DNA of 64,000 nucleotides from Parietaria judaica. Lineage: Eukaryota > Streptophyta > Magnoliopsida > Rosales > Urticaceae. Made by a program: the position numbers and the translations under genes. The stretch spans positions 17,523,343 through 17,587,342 of the forward strand of contig OX940867.1 of NCBI GenBank assembly GCA_954871525.1, read 5' to 3'. Each line of letters begins with the position of its first letter. Positions within the stretch are counted from its first letter, which is position 1. Positions 12,096-29,451 of this stretch are shown piece after piece. The notes under the pieces were generated by a model. That model had not been told where the DNA came from. It ran no database searches and saw only the letters and a list, made by a program, of their open reading frames with translations.

Positions 12096-15000
12096 GGTTT
12101 TTAGCCTTCTCATTTCAATAGAATTGGACACAAGGAAGGACAAGTTGCTTCTTGGAGTTTCATCTTCACAAGTATATATTATATGCGTTAATTTATTTGG
12201 CTTGTTGCAGTTTTGTTAACTCTAGATGCAACCAAAGAGTCACATTGACAATAGTAACAACAATTTTTCCAAATGCCCATTGAGAAAAGATAAAATTATT
12301 GACAAAAGACACAATTTGTCCATTTTATCAAAAGTGAGATTTAAGTCTTGTAAAATTATGTGCTATTTCAAATCAAGGATAAAAAAAAATAAAAAAACCG
12401 TGGCATTGCCGATCGACCGTAAAAACAAATTAATTATTATTAATCTAGAATTTCAATTTTTTTAATAAAAATTATAATTATAATTTTTAATTCTTTAAAT
12501 TTGCTAATAATTAATATTTTTATATAGTTATCGGTTTTTAAAACCCTATAAGCACTTTGTCCATTAATCCGTAACTCGCAGACTAACATTAGACTATCGA
12601 TTAACATGTCGGAATTAGTCGTTTGAACCTTTATTTTAAGGCATTGCTAATAATAAATAAATAATAATTATAAAAACAAGATATGATTTGGAAATTGGAA
12701 GTACGATGGAGTAGTGATGCATTGTCCCTTTACATTTGCTAAAAAATCTGCCATAACCAATTAATGTGTTAGTCGGGCCAAGTTGCATATCTAATGGTCC
12801 CTCCATGAACAAATAGGTCCATTGGCCATTGAAATCCAAATAAAATATAAAATACAAATACAAAAATAGAAGGATCTTATCTAATGTAGATCTTCCCTCT
12901 ATTTTATTTTGTTCACAATTTTTTTTTGAAAGCATTTTGTTCACAATTTGCTTCACACTTTTGGGGGGTCTACAATGCTCTATAAATCACAATTAGAAAT
13001 ATTCTGTTTTTTTCATCCACAAATTTGAGTTAATGAAAGACTTTTCTTGTGTCTAGAGGAGGATGATTGATGGATGAGTATTATCGTTATATATCACTTT
13101 GGAATCACTTTCAGAGATATACAAATTTTCATTTCAACAAATACATAAACTCTTTTCAATATAATCTCCAATCATTATCGTTTTAATAATAAATAACAAA
13201 ACCGATGACCTCGAGGTAACAACTCGTTCTTCAAGCAGATTAGTGACTAGATTTTAGTCAAACCGGCAATAATCTTTAGATTAATCACGGGTACTGTTTT
13301 TAAATGTTGTGTATCGCAGAGGTACACTCTAAACTTTTTTTTTAAAAAAGAAACATATTTGACAAATACATGATAAAAAAAAACTAAATGATGCGCAACA
13401 CATACTTTCTAATTAATTACAAAATTGATAATTTACTAAATTATGAGTCTATTTCTCGAAGAAAAATAATAATCAAAGCACCTTAAAATAACTCATAGAT
13501 CACACTCGTTTTAACATTTTCATAACTTTCAATGCATATGTATCAATACGCATTAAGAGGCATTATTGTCCAAAACTAAAATTTAAAGAGATAAAAAGTT
13601 AAAACACACCAATGAGCTTTGTTGAAGGAGCATTAGTGCTAAATAAAATAATCGGACTTCAAATATGTCACCGATCATTCTCTATTATTATTGGCCACAA
13701 ACATTCCAAAAATATCTATATATAACAAGTAAAACATGAGGGACCCACAAAATACTAGCTCAAGACGCAAAGCCTTGCTTTATTGGTTCTCCACAAACTA
13801 CCCAATAAAATAAAATATCGCCGTTTACTTTTCTATAATTCAATACTTCAACATCAAGTGGCTTTACCTTCTTCACGCGAGTTGTATTTGTATGCTTTTA
13901 AAAGTTTTTATGTTGCACAAACAAGATAATTTACTTTTCCAATTTTTTCTTCTTCTATAATGAATATAGATTAACATTTCGCGTATGTTCAATGTAAAGT
14001 CGCTTTAGCTTCTTCACGATAAAGGTATTATCTTAGTTGTTTTTGTGCGCTTCTACAAGTTTGTATGTAAAAACGCAAAATAATATATAATGATATGTTA
14101 CCCTATGCTTGTACAAGTACAACTATATATATATACACATACGGTCACATCTATGACTAGCAACACAATTGAATTGAACAAGAGTTATAAACATACAAAG
14201 GTACTATTAGGTTAAGATTAAATAAATAATTTATTAAGTTAATAGCTAAATATAATATATTTACTACAAGGTATTCGGTACAAAGAAAACCTTGATAACG
14301 TTTTTCAAAATATAAACAAAAAAACGAAAGACTACCCGTTTAACCGGACCAAAGTCTTGTTTTTTTTTAATTGAACTTTATTTTTTAAGTTTAAGAGTTT
14401 TCATTAGTTTGCTCGCAATTTTTTTTACTCATAAAAATGTTCGGTTCTTGAATAACAAGCTCTTCTGTCCTCGGATTTGGTTTATCGGTTTAGATACATA
14501 TAGTACAGGCCTAATTTCAAGCTCTCTGAGTCAAAATTTCATTTAGCATACTTATGCGAGTCAATTTTTAGCTATGGCTTGCAACACAATAGATCGGAAG
14601 TCTCAAATAGTACACAATAGTAAAAAGCTATGACATATTTGCATGGAGAAAATAATAAGATGCTTTCCTCAGAAAATTACTTACATTAGAGGCTTCTAAT
14701 AACATCCTTCTTTGACAAGAGTTATCAAACACGGCATCGTAATTAGAGCGCAGAAACCGAGCCGAGCATGTATTAATACGATTTTTATTGTTAGTCGATA
14801 GTTAAATTTCTGTTATTTAGGTTTGTTTATTGTTCAAGAAAATAGCATTCAAAAAATTTGTTGTTAATATTTAGCCCACTTATAAATGAGTCTTCTCGTT
14901 TAATAAAGAATCTTTTAATCAAGATTAACTTGATCACTCCCAAACAGGAGTCCGGGAGATTAGGTTTAGGGAAAGAATAGCGCTCTTGGTTTGCTTGAAT

Positions 15001-15351
15001 TTTGTTGCAAGTTGCAACGGCTCCGTCACGAGATAACAATCCCGGGCTTGTTCCCAAAAGCATATTTCAAGAATATCTTACCCGAAAAGGGGAATGAAAA
15101 ACAGTGATGCACTGGTGGAGAGCTGGACGCAAGCCTTACCGACAAGGGTTGCCTGTCTATGATGGTAATGCCAACGTGAGAAGCAAGCAAAAGCGATTCC
15201 GAGAGATTTTTAGATAATATATTAAACTTAGAGATTTACATTATGTATTATTTAGAGGTGTACAAAGAAGATTAGGGCAAGAGAATGATACATTAAACCG
15301 GGCGAATTTCAAACATCCGGAGAAAAAAATTGATGCCATCCATCGTTGAAG
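12096..15351. other. Intergenic DNA 3' of APE2
   Basis: No gene supported over about 3.2 kb. It is AT-rich with scattered A/T runs. A moderately GC segment at about 14830-15180 is non-repetitive within this window and has a 78-codon ORF on the minus strand, without domain evidence. It may be a transposon remnant. Confidence 0.35.
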
Positions 15352-18300
15352 TCACTTCCCTCGTGATTTCGAAGAAGCCCATTTGAAGTAGCCGCAATTT
15401 GCTTCGGGATTAATCGACGGTCCCTGTAAAAAAAACAGAGACAGCGATCAAGATCAATTTATCTCATTTTTTTCCTAGCTAAGTTACCACAAGTGACCCG
15501 ACAATAAAACGGAAAAGGTCATTTCCAAGAAATAGAAACGGGTAGTCTGTCTCTGTTTAAGAACGGACATGAGCTATCTGCTAACTCATTATTTTTTTTT
15601 TCATTCATTTTCAACTTAATTTAGAAAATTGCGGCCCATTTCCACGGAGAGGAAAACCGAACGCTTTCTACAGCAGCCCAAGGAAATAAATTTGGCCGTT
15701 GTCGTTCGCCTCCGTAACAAACTGTCTGTTCTCCACAAAGGTTTTTGAGTTTACAGTTTAAGCCAAGCCCAATATTTTTAGGAATTTATGGTTTTTCTTT
15801 TATTTGTAAGAAAATGGAAGGCGGATAAGATGCCCGCAGGATGATTACAGTAGACTTAAAGTTATGTACCTCTGCTCGTGAACAGACATAAAAACGGCGA
15901 CCGGCATTTGAACCTTGCTTCTTCACAACCCGAGCAACACATGGCTCTTTGTGGCCCTTGCAAAGAGGTATGCTATTCTGCATCATATTATGTATCCTTT
16001 GCCACTCCTGTAGAGCAACACTGTTCTTTTCAGAAGAGCCTGTGAATAGTTCATCCCGATTCTGAGTTGACTCGCTCGAGGTCAACTCACACATATCTGG
16101 CGGGGTATCACTCTGATCGAGATTCTTGATTTGATTATCACCGGAAGCGGGATTGGTTGACTTCTGACTAGGCTCGGTCATATTCCCAGCCTGATTAGTT
16201 TTCTGAAAGAACGACTTGAGCGAGAGCTGAGACCACTGGTTTCTCTTTGCTTTTTTCTTTACACCATAGTCATCTGTTTCTTTAACACTAATAATTTCCG
16301 GAATTTCATCTCCTTTCGAAGACGAACACGGGTTTCCATTGCACCGATCCAACAAAGTTTTTGCTTTCTCGCTGCAACTTTCGAGAGTGGTTTCTCTGCT
16401 TGTTAATAAACACGACTCCTCGTAGGACTTGATTTGTGTTGTGATTTGTCTTTTCATTAATGTGGACACTGCACGAAGTTAACAAATGACCGAATCTTGT
16501 ACCATAAAAAGCATTTATGTTTTCAGTTTCTTCACAGTATTCGTTGAGAAAGCAAAACCGTCTTTGTGACGATTTTGTGAAATAATTCAAGAAAACACCA
16601 ATTCCGTTTTCTGCGGAATTAGTTTTAAGCAATTCTTTTTCTTTCTGTTTTCCTAATTACAGATTAATATATTTCCTAAAATTATTAAGATATATAAATT
16701 AATTCATTCAATAAATATTTTACGCAAAAAAACATCTCATTTTGCTGCATAACAAACCCTAAATTCAATCAATAAAATATAGTAAACAATCCTTATAATC
16801 CATTAATTGAAACTGAAAACAGATAGAACCCAACGCAGAATAGAATGTTTTAGTAAAACAATCCTTATAATCCATTAATCCTTATAACAGTGTCACTTTA
16901 CTGATAAATGAAACCCCGGTCTCAAATTAAACCCATATTTACTGTTTACTACTCCAAATTTCCCTAATAACATAAAGTCAATAATAAAAAAAAATTAATA
17001 TCTATTTCCATTTTTCCAATTTACGAGCCTAACAAAAGCACATTGAAAATGGTCCAGAATGGGAAATCTTTTCTTACCAAGAGTTTGCTGGATGCCATAG
17101 ATCATAGGGATGTATCTGGCAGATAATGGTGGAGTGTTGTGCTGTCGGACGTCAGGAATTTGAAGCAAACTTGCATAAACAGGGGCGTGATCAGAGCCTT
17201 CGAGCTTGAGCCTATTTCCTCCTTTCCACCTGTAAGCATGAAAGGGCGAAACTTACATACTTGAATCGAATAATGCCCCTAAACATGGCATGCTAGTGCT
17301 GATTACTCTTCTGAATTGGATAATTAACGTGTTATACTACTATACCGGAGTGAATTTCCAGGTTTCCACCGCTTGTACTCTGTCAAAATGTCGCACTCGT
17401 TGACGTGGCATGTTATGAAATTGTGGTCGTAATCATGTTCCGGGTGCAAGCACGAGCCCGCACAAAGAATGTGGTCAATTCTTGACCCATAATTGAATTC
17501 TTCTGCACCGGAACTTTGTGACCAACAAGTGTACGCGTCCCTCCTACAAAGGAGTACAACATGAATTAACATAAAATCAAAACATTTAAATCACAGTGGT
17601 GAGGAGAACCCTTGTAGAAAGATAAGGGCGCAATATTTAAATGAGTGATTATCAGATGTCCTTCCCAAACATATCGTGTTGTTTCAGCTTGCCCTCTAAA
17701 ACTTTTTCATTAGTTTGCCCGTGAACTTGTAACTTCTACTAGTTAACTCCATTGTGAAACTCAAACATCTGACAATTTCTGTTAAAAACTTTTAAGGAAA
17801 AACACCTCACAATTTCCGTAATAGTTTATGAATGTTTGCAGCTATGGCTCCTAACCTTGTCTAAATTATTACCAAAAATAGACATTTCTGTCCTTAATTT
17901 TTTTTATATACAAAAAAATCGGCAGATGCTTAATGGAGAGGGTTAGGCTAATAAAACTCAACAATTCATAAGCAACACTGATACATAAAAAGTTAATGAG
18001 GTAAACTAAAAGAATGCGACAAATTCAAGTGAGACAGCTGATAATAACTCAATTAAAATTACGAGAGCAGCGATCAGGGTTTATTCTGCCAACTGATTTT
18101 TAATTGAGGTGAGAACGTTTAAGATTAGTCAGCGGCGAAGACGAAATTGTACCTATCAGGATGTTTTGTTCTGAAGACATCGACGAAAGCACCTCCATTT
18201 TCGACTAACATAGACCTGAACCATCTTCTGAATCTGAAAGACGATTTTGGAAAGATAATTATAAATTAAATGGTAAAAAAGATAAACATGAGAGTATTAT

Positions 18301-19737
18301 AAACCATCTTCTGCAAACTATTTCGAAACTTACTCATTGTTTTCAAAATCTGGACCAGCTTCGCAACGATCTAAAGATGTGGGCGCAATGTTAAGATCAC
18401 CAACAACAAGTACTGTCCTTCCCTCGGACAACAAAGATTCCCATCTTTTCTACGGCAAAAAATGAAGTTAAGGACATACTACTAAAGAACAGGGGTAAAA
18501 CCGGGATGTGACCAACAATTTATTAGTTTCAATTTGTGAAAATCAGTTCGAGTTCCTGGTATCTCACAAAAAAATTCCTGGTTTTTTAGACCGGTATCGG
18601 AAACCGGTAAAAACACCAGAAACGCTAAAGCAATAACCTAAGAAATGCAATGAAGCACTAAAATTATTTCATTCAATATAATCAATGGAAAGAAATCCTA
18701 GTAGACTGGTAGGACCCAATTTAGAAAACAAACCTGTGTACCAATGAAAATTCAACGAAGAGGTGAATTCCCGATAATTTTATTGAATAAAAGAAAACTG
18801 AATTATAAGCTTAGCGGCCATTACTTTGAGAGCATGACTCGAGCTCTCCCATAGTCGTGAAAGATTATAGGCAAGAAGTCATGTCTCGTCTCTTCTTGGG
18901 ATTGTCGCCTAATATAGAGATTAGGAAACCTTAATCTCTAATTAATATAAACTATACTAAAAAAGACGCACTTAATTACCGAGAAATAAGGCAATAATTT
19001 AGTTCCTATTTTATCATACCTGCATTATCTTGAAGAATTTCATCTTAAACTCAATCCTCTCTGCATCGTCGCTGACAGCTCGAGGCCCGTACACATTGAA
19101 CAGAACTGGCCACAAATCTCAACAACATTAATCTTCCTTAATCTCCATCACCATAACAAGATCTAAACAAAGCTCAAGTCTTTGATTTTTTTAACATTTC
19201 AAAACATACGTTTAAAGCTAAGCACTAACCGAAGTGATCGTGATCAGTCACGACACAGCGTCCTTCCCCGTCGACGCTCCGTAGCTCGTCAACCTCAAAC
19301 TCCTCAAGCCCTGCCGCCACGGTGGAACTCGCGGCGAAAACTCCGGTGAAGCCTTCCTCTGCCGCCACCGGTAGCGCCACTTCGGAGCTCGAAAACGCTG
19401 ATTTCACGCGGCAGAACGTCACCACACCTGAATCCATCCAAAACAAAGCAAAACAAAAATCCTCAGTCTCTCTCCGGTTAAGGCATTTCGTCGAACAGCT
19501 AGGGCTCCGTGACATACCGGAATAACCAGAACGCCCTCTCTGGGAGGTGCGAGTGCAGGAGAAGAAGGACTCGTAACCGTCCGCCATGGCCAGATCGGAG
19601 GTCAACTCCGATCGCCGGAGCTTGGTCTCCTGAAAGCAGATCACGTCGGCGTCGAAGGAATCGAGAAGCTTCTGAAGAGTGCCGTGCTGCGAGATTCGAG
19701 GTCTCAGGCCATTCACGTTGTACGTCACAACCTTCAT
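15352..19737 (-). CDS. APE2: AP endonuclease 2 (APE2), 9 exons, 573 aa
   Basis: A nuclear exonuclease III-family enzyme for base-excision repair and the DNA-damage response. It cuts abasic sites and trims 3' ends. Exons by hand: 19737-19518, 19427-19230, 19105-19020, 18449-18334, 18233-18153, 17543-17346, 17229-17078, 16468-15870, 15423-15352. All introns are GT-AG and the sum is 574 codons including the stop. Visible motifs: N-terminal YNVNGLR, the metal-binding glutamate in [36 protein letters not shown], and the catalytic GSDHAPV. In exon 8, QLSLKSFF matches a PCNA-interacting box (QxxLxxFF). The last 55 residues form a GRF zinc finger ([23 protein letters not shown], then NCGYFKW). Exon 6 has two possible acceptors 3 nt apart. 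The length is close to the roughly 600 aa of Arabidopsis APE2. It is divergent from the bHLH gene. Confidence 0.93.
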
Positions 19738-19760
19738 CTTCTTCACACACCTTCGTACAG

Positions 19761-19794
<34 letters not shown>

Positions 19795-20551
19795 TGGTTG
19801 GGGTTTCGCGCGAAAGACGAAGATGAAGATGAGACTTCGAGTACTGTGAAAGAATAAACCGTCGACCAATTCTAAGTCGTTTTTCGATTCGAGACGCATT
19901 TTCGTTTCATGTCGTTTTCCTTGTACTGAGGAAAAACGACACATATTGTGTTTCGCTTCAGCTTTGGTATAATATTTTTGTCGTCTTAAAGTTTCCGAAT
20001 AGTGAAAATAGAGTATGAAATCATTAGTTTTATAATATAAATATAACATGGGATGGGATCAATAGTTTTATTATAGTATGAAATTATTTTTTATAATATG
20101 AATTTATTATTTATTAATTGATTAAGCATTACATATTACATAAAATATCGTTTTCGGAATAAACAACACGTCACTTGTATCTTCATGAACAGTTAAAAAA
20201 AAACGATTTTCATAACCTCAAGTACTTTAACCGGGCCATCCCTGTTTCGGCTTGTTCTTCTATTAAAACCGCAACCGAGATATCGCTCAAAAACCGCCGA
20301 AAACTATCTTACATAAGTATTGAAAACAACGTACGGTGAAGTGTCGTTTATTACTGTTTTGCCCACGGTGCCTAATCATTTCGCACTCACCAAATTCCAT
20401 CGATGCTCTCTCTCTCCTTCGAACCCAGATTTTAATTTGTTGTTAATGAAATAAACGAACGAACTGTAAAATCGGAAAAAAAAAAAAAAAAACTTTCTGA
20501 AGTTGTTGTAAACTACATGCAATAGAGTTTTCTCCGATGAGAGAGTGAGCG
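19738..20551. promoter_or_regulatory. Shared divergent 5' region of APE2 and the bHLH gene
   Basis: This 814-bp space separates the two start codons, which point away from each other, so both promoters must lie in it or overlap it. It contains an (AT)n tract on the APE2 side and an A-rich run at about 20477-20490 on the bHLH side. No unambiguous TATA box can be assigned to either gene. Confidence 0.5.
19761..19792. repeat. (TA)n microsatellite just upstream of APE2
   Basis: About 16 TA units, some 25-55 bp upstream of the APE2 ATG. It lies in the core promoter or 5' UTR. Confidence 0.85.
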
Positions 20552-22616
20552 ATGGAGCAATGGAAATCCGACGATTTCTCAAACCCTTGCTCAGCTCCGT
20601 CTTCTTCCTCTCACCCACCTTCTAACTCTGATTCCAGGTTTTCCTTCAATCCATTCTTCTTTCGAGCTTTTGGTTGACTTTAAGTTTTGAATTTCGTCCA
20701 TTGTTGTGGCTGAACGCGAGATTACGAGTTCTACCCTGTAGTTCGTCAGTGAATTCGGTGCGAATCGATCGAAAATTTGACTTCGCTTGCTTTCTGTTTG
20801 TGTTTATAAGCTTTTGGGTTTCTCTGAATCGGTTTCTGTATGTATTGGTATCGGTGGGTCCTCGTTTCTGGTTTTAGCGGTCCTACATTGAGTTTTCTGA
20901 TCAGCAAGATTGTTCTATAATTAGAAAATGGAAAAGAGGTTAAGAAAGAATCTAGCGAAAACGGATTAAAGTTTGGAGCCGGTGAGTTCGAATTTCGAAC
21001 CTTTCGATGGTTTACTGAAGAAGACTGTAAATTTATCTTTTCGAGTAGCTACTTGGGGCGGTTTTGGTTATTGTCATTCGATGTTTCGGTTTGCATGGTT
21101 GTTTGCATAGGCAACGAACGGATTCGGAGGCGGATCCATCGGCTGCTGCGCGTAAATATCAGAAAGCGAACCGGGAAAAGCTGAGAAGGGATCGACTCAA
21201 CGAGCACTTCGTTGAGTTAGGGAACACGTTAGGTATGCTCGTCTAGCAGCTTCTGCAAGAGTTGTATAGTTGTCGTGATCGTTATCTGGGTATTGATATG
21301 ATTGTGTTTGTGTGTGAAATACAGACCCGGATAGGCCGAAGCATGACAAGGCGACTATCCTAGTAGACTCGATCCAAGTGCTAAAGGATTTGACCGCTGA
21401 AGTCAACCGGTTAAAGGCGGAATATACAGCTCTATCCGATGAATCACGAGAGGTAACATTCATTACAGTCTTCGCATACAATGTTGTTTTATTCGTCTTT
21501 GAGACCAGATATTGTTTTTTCCGCCTCCAGTTGACTTTAGAGAAAAACGAGCTGAGGGAAGAGAAGGTGTGTCTGAAATCTGACATAGACGGGCTCACCA
21601 CTCAGTGTCAGCAAAGAGCTAGGGTTATGTTCCCGTGGCCGGCAATAGAGCCGCCGCCCGTGGTCATGGCCCCGCCGTACTCTTATCCATACCCTCCTCC
21701 GGGCGCGTTTCCGTACTTTCCGGGCCAGAACCCTTCTTCCATTTCAAACCCGTGCACGAACTTTGTCCCATACGGAGCACCCACCAATCACCCGATTGAG
21801 CGGCCAACGCCTCAGTACACTTCGACTTCGCACGTATCATCAAAACAGGATCCCAAATCCAAGCCGACAGATCAGAAGAAGGCGAGTGGGGATGTGATGG
21901 ACAGATGCAATGGTTCCGATGACGTGGCGACAGAACTTGAGCTCAAGATGCCGGGGTCGCTAGCTCAACAGGTTTGCTCTCTAGAGTTCTAAAAAAATGT
22001 CAGGCCGGGGCCGGAAAGTATGTGTTCGGACGGAAAAGGCAATTATTAAAATGACAGGGGCAAATTAGTCCTTTGCGTATAATTGAGATTAAGTAATTAT
22101 GAGGAATTAGTAGCGAATCAATTGTTAGTTTTGGTAATTTCTTATTTAATTAAACTATCATTTTTAATTTACGTTTAAGTTATTAGGGATTTTTTTCGAT
22201 AGTTTGTAATATTTCCTAATCCCAATTATTAGGCATCAATCCTGAGGGAGACGACACATAATTTTGCATTCGCTTTCTTACGAATATCGGGAGAGCTCAG
22301 GTCGTGTTCTCAAAGGAACGACTGTTTCGTTTGTTATTCAATAAATTACAGCAGATCATCACTTCGGTAAATTCCCGCTGATTCATGTTTTGAGTTTTGC
22401 CCCGGGTCCCACCGCTATCGTTCCAGTCAGAAAACAAAATGGAGCATTGGATTAAGCCTTGTTTCGCAGGACTTGTCTTCTTCGGTGGGTCAGAAGGGAA
22501 AGCAGTCGCAGAGGGAGGAAAAGACGAGAGCGGACGGAAGCTCGTCGAGCCGGTATTCGAGTCAAGTTCTTCAGGACAGCTCCTCCAACAGCGTGGGAGA
22601 TCTCCCAAAGTCTTAA
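20552..22616 (+). CDS. bHLH121: bHLH121/URI-like transcription factor, 5 exons, 307 aa
   Basis: A subgroup IVb bHLH regulator. Arabidopsis bHLH121 (URI) partners IVc bHLHs to switch on the iron-deficiency response. Exons by hand: 20552-20637, 21111-21232, 21325-21452, 21531-21971, 22470-22616. All introns are GT-AG and the total is 308 codons with the stop. The basic region AARKYQKANREKLRRDRLNE is followed by the HLH (HFVELGNTL, DPDRPKHDKATILVDSIQVL) and a leucine-zipper-like coiled coil (VNRLKAEY, LTLEKNELREEKVCLKSDI). After it comes a Pro/Tyr-rich region with MAPPYSYPYPPP, and ATELELKMPGS as in bHLH121. Exon 5 gives the Ser-rich tail (GSSSSRYSSQ, QDSSSNSVGDLPKS). If the final intron were retained, the protein would end four residues after the exon 4 boundary (VCSLEF). 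The gene is convergent with the kinase gene downstream. Confidence 0.9.
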
Positions 22617-22898
22617 CAACTGAAAGATTGCTTTCTTTCAACACCCAATTGCGTTGACTATTTGCCAACTTTGGTCAACCTTGTCTCAGTTGACTTATGT
22701 AGGTATATTCCATGGTGTTATGAGAGGAAAATGCTCTGACACAATCAAATGTCAGGTTCATGTATGTCAATCAATGAACTGCCTTGAGTAATATATGTGT
22801 AAATTATTATATAAAGTTATTGGCCTGGCTGTATATTCCACTTTCAGGTTATTATTTATTTACTTGCTTTTTGCATTTTGTGACAGTGATCTCAACAA

Positions 22899-22953
<55 letters not shown>

Positions 22954-24054
22954 CAGAATAAACTTTGTACAGTGACAATTAGAAAAACTACATTATACTA
23001 ATTTATTAATTTCTTATATAACCTTCCCCAGTCCTATCTAGATCAAGCTAAAATATCCCACTTTGATACAAGAAATTCCATTTCAATGATTGGTATGTTG
23101 TTACGCTTAACAATAAGATTGAAAATATTTGTGCTAGAACACATTCTCCCAAATGCAGTTAAAAGATTTGTTACATTAGATTTATGCTGGATCATTGCAT
23201 GGTAAATCTTGGCCGTGTTTTATGCCTGGCCCTGCCCTGCCCTGCCTGCCCCTGCCCTGCCTGCCCAAGCTCTGGGCGGCCCAGCGAGAGCCGACCCAAG
23301 TCCTTCGCATGAGAGATTTGCCCATATCCCCTCCATGGATGAGCGGGCCCCAGCCCTAGGTAACCCGCTCGGGAGAAACCATCAGGTGCTTCTTTAACGA
23401 AGCGGATCCAAATTCCTTAAGGGGACCTCGTAAGATGGCATCCCGGAGCTTCCCAAGGGGCAGATGAAGGTCTCTCGGAGGATCTTGCAACAAAACAAGT
23501 TCCGACGAATAGGCATGTCCCCTCAAACCGGCATGAACCATTGAAATATCATCATTATCAAGCCCTGACTCAGACCCGCCGCCACGGTCAGGGCCAGACT
23601 TTGGCCTCAAGACGATGGACATGAATGTACATAGCTCCACACCAAGGTAAGGTCTGACCGTAGATGTGCTCCACGCGTATTCCAAGAAAAAGAATATTCT
23701 CGGGTCAAGCGACGCAACGTTTGAGAGATCCGAGCTTCTTAAAGATTTAGTTTTTTTTTTTAATACACGATAAACATAAATATTTTCCGAGCACCAAAAC
23801 CATGGGAAAATATTATTTTCGAGAGCACAACAAAAGATGAATACGGATAAAATCCGTCAAGAAGGCATAGCTTGGTTCAACGTGTTAACTTGTATCCTTG
23901 AGATTCGAGATTCAAATTTTCGATAAAAGACGAAATCCACCACATTTCACTATAAACTTTATTTATGTCCCACATTACACATCTTGTAAGCCACAACCAA
24001 GAAATACCCACACTCCACAAAGATTTACACTAAAATATTTTACCACAACACCTT

Positions 24055-24088
<34 letters not shown>

Positions 24089-24239
24089 ATAAGAAAGATG
24101 GTCCATAATATGCATTCACAAGCAATGATGAGGGTCTTTTTTGGACTCTGGAAGCAAATAATATGGAGATCGGAGCTTTCACCTTTCTTACTATTATATC
24201 TCTTTCTCACTTGCAAAATGTCGGGATCTCCGTTTTGAT
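22617..24239. other. Convergent intergenic region with a GC-rich fragment
   Basis: No gene supported. About 23214-23720 is much more GC-rich than its surroundings. It opens with imperfect CCTGC / CCCTGCCTG repeats (23224-23270) and holds a 109-codon minus-strand ORF (23356-23685) of low complexity without a known domain. It is probably a transposon fragment. (TA)n tracts occur at 22901-22951 and about 24055-24088. Confidence 0.45.
22901..22951. repeat. (AT)n microsatellite, ~25 units
   Basis: An uninterrupted AT dinucleotide run downstream of the bHLH gene. The small ORF that reads through it is an artefact. Confidence 0.9.

Positions 24240-29451
<5,212 letters not shown>

Noticed and set aside
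19225..20049. Long minus-strand ORF extending upstream of the APE2 ATG
   Set aside because: The upstream part reads through the (TA)n tract and promoter, and the 3' part reads through intron 1. The conserved protein starts at 19737.
23356..23685. 109-codon ORF as a real gene downstream of the bHLH gene
   Set aside because: No domain, intron, promoter or polyadenylation context. It lies in a GC-rich fragment that opens with simple repeats.
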